Source of the DNA: Methanosphaera sp.
GTDB taxonomy: Archaea; Methanobacteriota; Methanobacteria; Methanobacteriales; Methanobacteriaceae
Direction of reading: 5' to 3'
Length of the DNA stretch: 21,297 nt
Assembly: GCA_017430835.1 (NCBI GenBank)
Contig: JAFRMD010000116.1
Coordinates: 1 to 21,297, forward strand
The translations under genes and the position numbers were made by a program. Under the pieces are notes generated by a model. The model did not search any database and was not told the origin of the DNA. It worked only from the letters and a program-made list of their open reading frames with translations. Below are positions 14,913-21,297 of this stretch, piece by piece (the first letter of the stretch is position 1; each line of letters begins with the position of its first letter).

Positions 14913-17132
14913 ATGAGAGTTAAAAATGTTAATAAAGTATTGATATTGGTAATTGTTACATTATTATTTGTTGGTATAGTTGGTGCAACAGAATTAAACA
15001 AGACCAACATGAAAAAAGATGCAAAAATCGTTAAACAAAGTCAAAAAACTGTTTCTGTGCCTATTAAACTAAACTCTACAACAAAAAAATCAAAATCACA
15101 AAAGGACATAATTAAGAAAATTAACAATAAAACTTCTGAAAATAAGGCTATTAAAAAATCAGCTATGGATTATTCTGCTGATGTTAGTAGTTATTCTGAG
15201 TTATGTGATAAAATTAATGAAGCAAAAGAAAGTGATTATGATAGTTATAGTATTAATTTAAAAAATAGATCTTACCATTTATTAAATTCTATCTCTTGGG
15301 GAGATAGTTTGGGAACAAAGACTTTAATCATCAATGGAAATGGTGCTACAATTAAGGGTGATAAATGCAGTCGTTTACTGGATGTTTATCCAGGTTATAC
15401 TTTGAAACTAAAGAATATTAATTTTTATGATTTCAAGGTAAGTGATAGTGACTGGGACAATAATGAAGCAGGAGTTATATCAAATAAAGGAAATTTGTCT
15501 TTAACAAATTGTATTTTCAAAAATAATGGAAATGATGTTTATTCTGAAAAATCTGATAAGCAGAAAGGTTATAAAAAAATAGGGATAATAGTTAATTCTG
15601 GAAAATTACGGATTTCAAAATCATTATTTGCAAATAATACTGTTGAATACAGATATGGTGGAGGTACAATAAACAATTTAGATTATGGTACTTCTATAAT
15701 AATACAATCCATATTTGAAAATAATAAAGGATCTTGTGGAACGTTAAATAATTATGGTACATTAATAATTGATGAAACACAATTCACAAAGAATAATGGA
15801 CGACGTGGTGGGGCAATATTTAATAGAAATAATAATATGACCATTACTAACAGTATTTTAAATAACAACGAAGCGGATTTCTATGGAGGAGCGATATATA
15901 ATAAAAATAATAATTATAATAATAATATTAATATTAATAGCTGTGTTTTAAATAACAACGAAGCAAAGGTTGGAGGAGCATTACACAATTTTAAGGGAAA
16001 GTACACAATCACTAATTGTACAATAAACAACAATATAGCAGATGATGGGGCTGTATATAATTCGGGAAGAATATCTTTCATTGAATGTAAAATTAACAAC
16101 AACACTGCAAAATATGGTGGAGCCATCTATAACAATAAAATAATAAGAATTACAAAATCTTCATTTAAGAATAATAAAGCAAAAGAATCGGGAGGAGCAT
16201 TATATAATTATAATTATGGAATAATAAAAATAACAAATTCAACCTTGAACAATAATAAAGCAAATGATTATTATGGTGGTGCAATATTCAGTTGTTACCG
16301 TGGAACTATAAAAATATCGAATTCAAAAGTTAACAAAAATATTGCAAAATATGGTGGTGCAATACGCTCTGAAGGTAATGTAACAATCATTAAATCTACG
16401 TTAAACAACAACAAAGCTATAACGGGTGGAGCAATACAACTATATTCTACTAATGACTGGGATAATACATCAAAGTTTGTGTATGGGAATTTGACAATAA
16501 TTAACTCCACATTAAACAATAATAGAGCAAAGGATGATGGAGGAGCAATAAATTCAGATTCTCATAATAATATCATAAAAAACAATAAATTCAGTAAAAA
16601 TAGTGCTACTTGGGGTGCTGCCTTATATATAAGGTACACTGTTGGTTATAAAAAGATTATTAATAACATATTTATACAAAATAAGGCTAATGGTGATAAT
16701 GTTATAGAAAATCAAGGTAATAATACTATTATAAAAAATAATAAAAATGAGAAAACAAGTATTTATAAAGGAACCATAGATGTATCTGGAAATAATATTA
16801 CAATTTGCAATAATGTATTCCAAGATTACATGGGTACAAAAATGCGTATTAAATTAAACAAAGCTAAAACATATGTAAACAGTTACTTAAAAGCATCAAT
16901 AAAACTAAAAGATGATGTAAACAACATTTTAAAAAACCAGAAAATCAAAATTAAATTCGGAAAAAAAACTTTCACGGTTAAAACCAATAGTAAAGGAATA
17001 GCTACAAAAACATACAAAACAACAAAAACAGGAACGCTAAAAATCTCAGCATACTATGCCGGTTCAAAAGCATACAAAAAATCAACAAAGTCAACGAAAA
17101 TCAAAGTATTACCAAAAATAAAAACCAAATAA
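14913..17132 (+). CDS. Secreted adhesin-like protein with beta-helix rungs and C-terminal Ig-like domain (first copy)
   Basis: A 739-residue exported protein. A signal peptide is present (MRVKNVNKV, then hydrophobic core to VGIVGA, cleavage near 25). Residues 30-70 are Lys-rich. A leading domain (ADVSSYSELCDKINEAKE to NGNGATIKGD) precedes about 15 Asn-rich rungs of the pattern S-x-L-N-N-N-x-A-x-x-GGAIYN, which fold as a right-handed parallel beta helix as in Pmp/pectate-lyase-like adhesins. The final 90 residues (KTYVNSYLKASIKLKDD to KIKVLPK) form a Lys-rich Ig-like domain. No membrane anchor or pseudomurein-binding domain is seen. The ATG at 14913 is chosen over in-frame GTGs at 14898 and 14901, because GGTGA and AAAGGA sit just before it. 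Such proteins are abundant on Methanobacteriales surfaces; the ligand is unknown. Confidence 0.85.
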   Translation: MRVKNVNKVLILVIVTLLFVGIVGATELNKTNMKKDAKIVKQSQKTVSVPIKLNSTTKKSKSQKDIIKKINNKTSENKAIKKSAMDYSADVSSYSELCDKINEAKESDYDSYSINLKNRSYHLLNSISWGDSLGTKTLIINGNGATIKGDKCSRLLDVYPGYTLKLKNINFYDFKVSDSDWDNNEAGVISNKGNLSLTNCIFKNNGNDVYSEKSDKQKGYKKIGIIVNSGKLRISKSLFANNTVEYRYGGGTINNLDYGTSIIIQSIFENNKGSCGTLNNYGTLIIDETQFTKNNGRRGGAIFNRNNNMTITNSILNNNEADFYGGAIYNKNNNYNNNININSCVLNNNEAKVGGALHNFKGKYTITNCTINNNIADDGAVYNSGRISFIECKINNNTAKYGGAIYNNKIIRITKSSFKNNKAKESGGALYNYNYGIIKITNSTLNNNKANDYYGGAIFSCYRGTIKISNSKVNKNIAKYGGAIRSEGNVTIIKSTLNNNKAITGGAIQLYSTNDWDNTSKFVYGNLTIINSTLNNNRAKDDGGAINSDSHNNIIKNNKFSKNSATWGAALYIRYTVGYKKIINNIFIQNKANGDNVIENQGNNTIIKNNKNEKTSIYKGTIDVSGNNITICNNVFQDYMGTKMRIKLNKAKTYVNSYLKASIKLKDDVNNILKNQKIKIKFGKKTFTVKTNSKGIATKTYKTTKTGTLKISAYYAGSKAYKKSTKSTKIKVLPKIKTK
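15168..15545 (+). repeat. Long direct repeat, N-terminal half, copy 1
   Basis: This 378-base tract encodes the leading domain and is nearly identical to 17575-17952 in the second adhesin-like gene, at a constant offset of 2407 bases. Differences are single-base and mostly at third positions. Confidence 0.85.
15856..15964 (+). repeat. In-frame duplicated rung flanked by 19-base direct repeats
   Basis: TTTTAAATAACAACGAAGC occurs at 15856-15874 and again at 15946-15964, exactly 90 bases (30 codons) apart. The interval equals one beta-helix rung plus AT-simple sequence, and the second adhesin-like gene lacks this rung. Confidence 0.8.
16773..17119 (+). repeat. Long direct repeat, C-terminal Ig-like domain, copy 1
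   Basis: This tract encodes the end of the beta helix and the Ig-like domain and is nearly identical to 19099-19445, at a constant offset of 2326 bases. The offset differs from that of the N-terminal repeat because the first gene has one extra rung and other small length changes. Confidence 0.85.
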
Positions 17133-17283
17133 GCATTAAAAGTTAATGAAACCAAGGTAAAAGTCAATGATATGATTAAAACTCTTACAAAACAACAAAG
17201 ATAAAACAATTAAAAGTCAAAAAGTAGCAATCAAGATTGTAAGCAAAATCTACAACAAGAAAACGAACAGATAAGTTTCTTTG
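17133..17283 (+). pseudogene. Decayed Ig-like domain remnant behind the first adhesin-like gene
   Basis: The stretch between the two adhesin-like genes is eroded coding sequence. From 17148 the codons read ETKVKVNDMIKTLTK; a one-base shift then gives NKDKTIKSQKVAIKIVSK and IYNKKTNR to a TAA at 17272-17274. This is the alternating pattern of another Lys-rich Ig-like domain. The sequence behind the second gene (19473-19621) matches it, so both adhesins once continued further. The coding end is now the TAA at 17130-17132. Confidence 0.65.
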
Positions 17284-17319
17284 CATATAATTTGGATTAT
17301 TTGAGAGGTGAAAAGAAAA

Positions 17320-19446
17320 ATGAAGATTAAAAATGTTAATAAAGTATTGATATTGGTAATTGTTACATTATTATTTGTTGGTATAGTTGGTGCAACAGGA
17401 GTAAACAAGACCAATTTGAAAAAGGATACGAAATTTGTTAAACAATGTGAAAAAACTGTTACTACACCTATTAAACTAAACTCTACAACAAAAAAACAAA
17501 AATCTGAAAAGGACATATTTAAGAAAATTAACAATAAAACTTCCAATAATAAGGCTATTAAAAAATCAAATGTGGATTATTCTGCTGATGTTAGTAGTTA
17601 TTCTGAGTTATGTGATAAAATTAATGAAGCAAAAGAAAGTGATTATGATAGTTATAGCATAAATTTAAAAAATAGATCTTACCATTTATTAAATTCTATC
17701 TCTTGGGGAGATAGTTTGGGAACAAAAACTTTAATCATCAATGGAAATGGTGCAACAATTAAGGGTGATAAATGCAATCGTTTACTGGATGTTTATTCGG
17801 GATATACTTTAAAACTAAAGAATATTAATTTTTATGATTTCAAGGCAAGTGATAGTGACTGGGACAATAATGAAGCAGGAGTTATATCCAATAAAGGAAA
17901 TTTATCTTTAACAAATTGTATTTTCAAAAATAACGGAAATGATATTTATTCTAAAAGATTTCCTAAGTTAAAAGGTTATATAAGGATAGGCATGATAGTT
18001 AATTCTGGAAAATTAAGGATCTCAAAATCATTATTTGCAAATAATACTGTTAAATATAGATATGGTGGAGGTACAATAAACAATTTACATAAAGGTACTT
18101 CTATAATAATAGAATCCATATTCAAAAATAATAAAGGGTCCTTTGGAACTTTAAATAATTACGGTACATTAATAATTGATAAAACACTAATCACAAACAA
18201 TAAAGTAGCATATGGGGGAGCAATATATAATAAAAACAATAATTTAACCCTTAATAACAGTATTTTAAATAACAACAAAGCAAAGTGTGCAGGAGCATTA
18301 TACGCGCAGGGAAATTGCACTATTACTAATTGTACAATAAACAATAATAGAGCAGATCTTGGTGGAGCTGTATATAGTTATGCAAATGCATCTTTCATTA
18401 AATGTAAAATAAACAACAACACTGCAACATATGGTGGAGCCATATATAACGATAAAAATATAAATATTTTAAATTCTTCATTAAAGAATAATAAAGCAAC
18501 ATGGCAGGGAGGAGCGATATACAACTATAATTTTGGAATAACAAAAATTATAAATTCAACACTGAATAATAACAAAGCAAAAGGAGTGGGAGGGGGAATA
18601 TACAGTTATTATTGTGGAATAATTGAAATAACAAATTCAATACTAAACAAGAACATAGCAGCAGGAAGTGGTGGAGCAATATATTCTGAAGGTAATGTAA
18701 CTATCAGTAAGTCTACGTTAAATAACAACAAAGCAGAATATGATGGAGGAGCAATAAAAATAGATAATTTTAATTACTATGTAGATGACGTATCATATAT
18801 TGGCTATGGAAATTTGACAATAATTAACTCCACATTAAACAATAATAGAGCAAAGAGTTATGGGGGAGCAATAGATTCACATTCTCAGAATAACATCATA
18901 AAAAACAATAAATTCAGTAAAAATAGTGCTCTTCTTGGTGCTGCTATAAGTATAATTTCCAAAAGAGGATATAATAAGATAATTAATAACATATTTATAC
19001 AAAATAAAGCTAATATCGATACTCTTGTTATAAATAATGATGGTAAAAATATTATTATAAAAAATAATAAAAATGATAAAACCAGTGTTTATAATGGAAC
19101 CATAGATGTATCTGGAAATAATTTTTTAATTTGTAATAATGTATTCCAAGATTACATGGGTACAAAAATAGGTATTAAATTAAACAAAGCTAAAACATAT
19201 GTAAACAGTTACTTAAAAGCATCAATAAAATTAAAAGATGATGTAAACAATATTTTAAAAAATCAGAAAATCAAAATTAAATTCGGAAAAAAAACTTTTA
19301 CTGTAAAAACCAATAGTAAAGGAATAGCTACAAAAACATACAAAACAACAAAAACAGGAACGCTAAAAATTACAGCATTCTATGCTGGTTCAAAAGCATA
19401 TAAAAAATCAATAAAGTCAACGAAAATCAAAGTGTTACCAAAATAA
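17320..19446 (+). CDS. Secreted adhesin-like protein with beta-helix rungs and C-terminal Ig-like domain (second copy)
   Basis: A 708-residue paralogue of the protein encoded just upstream, with the same order: signal peptide (MKIKNVNKV, hydrophobic core, VGIVGA), Lys-rich linker, leading domain, about 14 N-N-N-x-A-x-x-GGAIYN rungs, and a C-terminal Ig-like domain. It has one rung fewer than its neighbour. The ATG at 17320 is eight bases after AGAGGTGA (17303-17310); an in-frame GTG at 17308 lies inside that site and is rejected. The stop comes after VLPK because an A run is one base shorter than in the first copy, which reads four residues further. No anchor is visible. Its leader matches that of the first copy but the TATA box does not, so it may depend on read-through or on a box within the decayed spacer (CATATAAT near 17284). 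Confidence 0.85.
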   Translation: MKIKNVNKVLILVIVTLLFVGIVGATGVNKTNLKKDTKFVKQCEKTVTTPIKLNSTTKKQKSEKDIFKKINNKTSNNKAIKKSNVDYSADVSSYSELCDKINEAKESDYDSYSINLKNRSYHLLNSISWGDSLGTKTLIINGNGATIKGDKCNRLLDVYSGYTLKLKNINFYDFKASDSDWDNNEAGVISNKGNLSLTNCIFKNNGNDIYSKRFPKLKGYIRIGMIVNSGKLRISKSLFANNTVKYRYGGGTINNLHKGTSIIIESIFKNNKGSFGTLNNYGTLIIDKTLITNNKVAYGGAIYNKNNNLTLNNSILNNNKAKCAGALYAQGNCTITNCTINNNRADLGGAVYSYANASFIKCKINNNTATYGGAIYNDKNINILNSSLKNNKATWQGGAIYNYNFGITKIINSTLNNNKAKGVGGGIYSYYCGIIEITNSILNKNIAAGSGGAIYSEGNVTISKSTLNNNKAEYDGGAIKIDNFNYYVDDVSYIGYGNLTIINSTLNNNRAKSYGGAIDSHSQNNIIKNNKFSKNSALLGAAISIISKRGYNKIINNIFIQNKANIDTLVINNDGKNIIIKNNKNDKTSVYNGTIDVSGNNFLICNNVFQDYMGTKIGIKLNKAKTYVNSYLKASIKLKDDVNNILKNQKIKIKFGKKTFTVKTNSKGIATKTYKTTKTGTLKITAFYAGSKAYKKSIKSTKIKVLPK
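17575..17952 (+). repeat. Long direct repeat, N-terminal half, copy 2
   Basis: Partner of 15168-15545. Both encode the same leading domain with only scattered substitutions, for example AGTCGT against AATCGT at the codon pair before the conserved LLDVY. Confidence 0.85.
19099..19445 (+). repeat. Long direct repeat, C-terminal Ig-like domain, copy 2
   Basis: Partner of 16773-17119, encoding the same Ig-like domain with few changes (for example ISAYYAGSK against ITAFYAGSK). Confidence 0.85.
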
Positions 19447-19621
19447 AAACTAAATAGCACTAAAGTTAAGTAAAACCCAAGGTAAAAGTAAATGATATAA
19501 TCAAAATAATGGCAATACTTAAGAATATATCAAGCAAAGCTATCAAAAACAGAAAGTGGCAATCAAGGTAGGAAACATAATTTATAACAAGAAAACAAAC
19601 AGTAAGAGACGATATCACTAA
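19447..19621 (+). pseudogene. Decayed Ig-like domain remnant behind the second adhesin-like gene
   Basis: After the stop, eroded coding sequence continues. From 19473 the codons read KPKVKVNDIIKIMAILKN, then ISSKAIKN; a frame change then gives QKVAIKVGNIIYNKKTNSK and a TAA at 19619-19621. The pattern and many bases match the remnant at 17148-17274, including QKVAIK and YNKKTN. It is therefore a dead Ig-like domain that once extended the adhesin. Confidence 0.65.
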
Positions 19622-20167
19622 ATTACAATGTGTTAAATCAGCACTATGAAAAACAAATGACAACATGCAAAGGAAAATTATGGTTACATTATGAGAGATG
19701 ATAGTAAAAAGTTACTTAATGATTAATTTTTTATTTCAATCCTCTTTTAATATTTTTTTAGAAAATTACAACATCTTAATCTTCAAATAACTTCTTTTCC
19801 TTTAAATAATTATATTTTCTATAATGAAAAAAATTTCAAAGTTTTCATTCGTTATATGTAGGTATAATGAAGAATAAATTTCAAAATTATTAGTAATATT
19901 TTTTATTTAATAAATTACATCTTGATTGTATAAAAATAATGTAAATTCATATCTAATTCTGCATATAAGTGGATTTTTTGGTTTATTAAAATTTTATGGT
20001 TTTAATACATTTTTTCAAATTAAACTAATAATTCACAATTATCATAGGTTCAACATTAATTTTTTAGTAGTTTAAAGGGAAATTGTTGATATACTTATTT
20101 TTTTTATGGTTATGATATTTACTAGAGAATAAATATTGTTATGTGGTGTGCCAGGGAGTGTCATGTT
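19622..20167. other. Intergenic region, 546 bases, no gene recognised
   Basis: This is very AT-rich sequence with only tiny open frames. The first 80 bases may be further eroded adhesin sequence, but I cannot align them. TATA-like strings occur near 20085-20105 and may serve the small membrane-protein frame that follows. No RNA gene, repeat array or mobile-element end is seen. Confidence 0.45.
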
Positions 20168-20365
20168 GTGGCATCTTTTATTATTTTGTTTTTGTTGGTA
20201 ATTATTGTGGTAGTTATATCTTTTTTTATATTGTTTAATGGAGGGTATATTCAATTTAATATAAGCAAATATTTGGGTGTTCATGATGTTTTTAAATTAC
20301 TAAAAATTTTCTCAAAAAAAATATTTTTAAAATTTAAAATAAAAAAATCTTATCAAATTATGTAA
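20168..20365 (+). CDS. Possible small membrane protein, 65 aa
   Basis: A frame from GTG 20168 to TAA 20363-20365 encodes MASFIILFLLVIIVVVISFF, one long hydrophobic helix (about residues 3-23), then a polar stretch and a very basic tail (FSKKIFLKFKIKKS). AGGGAG (20153-20158) lies nine bases before the GTG. An in-frame ATG at 20141 would add nine residues rich in Cys and charge, but has no ribosome binding site. The hydrophobic composition could arise by chance in T-rich DNA, and I do not recognise the family. It overlaps the end of the minus-strand pseudogene by 13 bases. Confidence 0.35.
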   Translation: MASFIILFLLVIIVVVISFFILFNGGYIQFNISKYLGVHDVFKLLKIFSKKIFLKFKIKKSYQIM

Positions 20366-21297
20366 AATAGGAGTTTATTATTCTTTTTTTCCTTGTAAAC
20401 AAAATTATTTTCTGTTAATGAATTCAAATCTCTTCTGGCAGTTGTTTTGGAAACTTTAAATAAATTCATATATTGATTATATGTAATTGACTTATTCCGA
20501 TTATAATTTTCTAAAAAATCTTTTTGTCTGGGGTTTAATTTCTTAAAGTTATCATTGTTATCGTAGTTTTGATTTTTATTAGGAGTAATTAATTTATTAT
20601 TTGGTCCATATAATACTACTTTAAAAAAGTTATTTTCGTCACTAAATTCCGTTCTGGTAAACCATGTTTATTCATAGTTTCTCTCATCATTGTTATTCCA
20701 GTTTCAATATGTTCCATATATTTTGTTTTACTTAAGATATCCGTAATTTTTGGATTTCTATGAATAGGATTTTTTGTTTTTCCTAATTTATCTATTGTTA
20801 GGGGATATGGTAATCTTCCAGGACTAATTATTTCAATTCTATCTGTGTATATATAAAAGGTTATGAAACTATTATCAAAATCGTAATCTCTATGTGCTAT
20901 AGCATTAACTATTGCTTCTCTTATAACTTGATAAGGATATTCTGGAATTTCAACACTTCTAAAACCTTCAACAACCAAACCATGTTTAGTATTTCATTGA
21001 AAAATAATTCAACTTCATCAAATAAGTTAAAGATTGAGGATTTAGTTTCTTTCTTATCAAGTATACCTATACAATCAATATTATTAAACTTAACCATTTT
21101 TAATTGGTGACCTACATCATATTTACTAATATCTTTTCCAAAGAACAATAAACCTGTATTATTTAAATGAAAACCTGTACGATCTATTATTACAGCTCAG
21201 ATATATTCCAATATCTGTTCTGTAGTTCTAACATCACGAACTTTAAGTAACGGACTATCATGTTTAAGTAATGAATAAAATTTTTCAAGAGCATTCA
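20353..21297 (-). pseudogene. Broken Schlafen/AlbA_2-type ATP-binding regulator, cut by the window edge
   Basis: On the minus strand the gene enters from the right edge and reads NALEKFYSLLKHDSPLLKV, then EQILEYI followed by a TGA at 21197-21199, then AVIIDRTGFHLNNTGLLFFGKDISKY, the part of COG2865 proteins after the AlbA_2 domain. Near 20985-20995 the frame shifts and continues KHGLVVEGFRSVEIPEYPYQVIREA with IVNAIAHRDYD, the ATP-binding (HATPase_c_4) motif, and EIISPGRLP. Near 20645-20656 a one-base loss shifts it again to EFSDENNFFKVVLYGP and a C-terminal helix-turn-helix (NPRQKDFLENYN to KTTARRDLNSL), ending at a TGA at 20353-20355. All domains are recognisable, so decay is recent. The family includes putative regulators; the role is not established. 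Confidence 0.8.

Noticed and set aside
15600..16600. Short regularly spaced repeats that resemble an array such as CRISPR
   Set aside because: The repeats are in-frame codons for N-N-N-x-A-x-x-GGAIYN rungs inside an open gene, with variable unit length and no conserved repeat-spacer structure.
16623..16823. Minus-strand hydrophobic Ile/Asn-rich frames within the adhesin genes
   Set aside because: They are complements of the AT-rich rung codons and have no start signals.
19823..19876. Tiny frame MKKISKFSFVICRYNEE resembling the start of a family-2 glycosyltransferase
   Set aside because: It is 17 codons long with no continuation in any frame and no ribosome binding site; chance similarity is likely.
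21197..21199. In-frame TGA as a possible selenocysteine codon
   Set aside because: Two frameshifts in the same gene, and no reason for selenocysteine in this family, make ordinary decay more likely.
1..21297. Mobile element, integrase, tRNA or attachment-site signatures
   Set aside because: None was seen on either strand by eye. The pseudogenes and duplications can be explained by decay and recombination without an element.

Overview
The window looks like part of a gut methanogen genome from the order Methanobacteriales, most likely Methanosphaera or a close relative. The reasons are: very low GC with A/T-rich spacers; archaeal-type phosphopantetheine adenylyltransferase; two tiny pilins with class III (QxxxE) signal peptides; an archaeal RqcH/NFACT protein; TATA-type promoters; GGTGA-type ribosome binding sites; and tandem 'adhesin-like proteins' built from Asn-rich parallel beta-helix rungs. 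Genus assignment is inference from memory of these families; no search was run.

Layout. Bases 1-3650: the tail of an unidentified gene, an asparagine-synthetase-like protein (358-2625) and, convergent to it, a membrane glycosyltransferase of the DPM1/GtrB type (2709-3647, minus). Bases 3960-4930: coaD (plus) converges on a two-gene minus-strand operon of class III pilins. The second pilin (4418-4588, 56 aa) is very short; it overlaps the first pilin by one base and the coaD end by six. Bases 4930-8960: a MurG-like GT-B glycosyltransferase, a UPF0173 metallo-hydrolase, and RqcH on the minus strand. Bases 9094-13449: an operon of four family-2 glycosyltransferases in tandem, with gaps of about 10-20 bases. 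They share one architecture, but the second has lost the usual catalytic motifs.

Bases 13450-14900: a 56-residue winged-helix-like protein with a strong ribosome binding site, then a decayed secreted-protein gene (14102-14589). Bases 14913-19621: two tandem, highly similar secreted beta-helix adhesin-like proteins, each ending in an Ig-like domain. Each is followed by the visible remains of another Ig-like domain, now broken by stops and frameshifts. Bases 19622-21297: a mostly empty spacer, a possible small membrane protein, and a minus-strand Schlafen/AlbA_2-type ATP-binding regulator broken by at least one stop and two frameshifts, running off the right edge.

Taken together this is a cell-surface region. 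Glycosyltransferases and an amidotransferase-like enzyme probably build or decorate a surface glycan, pilins and adhesin-like proteins sit on the surface, and housekeeping genes (coaD, rqcH, UPF0173) lie between them. The right third shows active turnover: duplication, rung-number change, C-terminal truncation and pseudogenes. No RNA genes, CRISPR arrays, insertion sequences or integrase genes were recognised. No clearly new multi-gene system stands out. The strongest candidates for a second look are the hidden pilin pair, the four-glycosyltransferase operon with an apparently inactive member, and the decaying adhesin pair.
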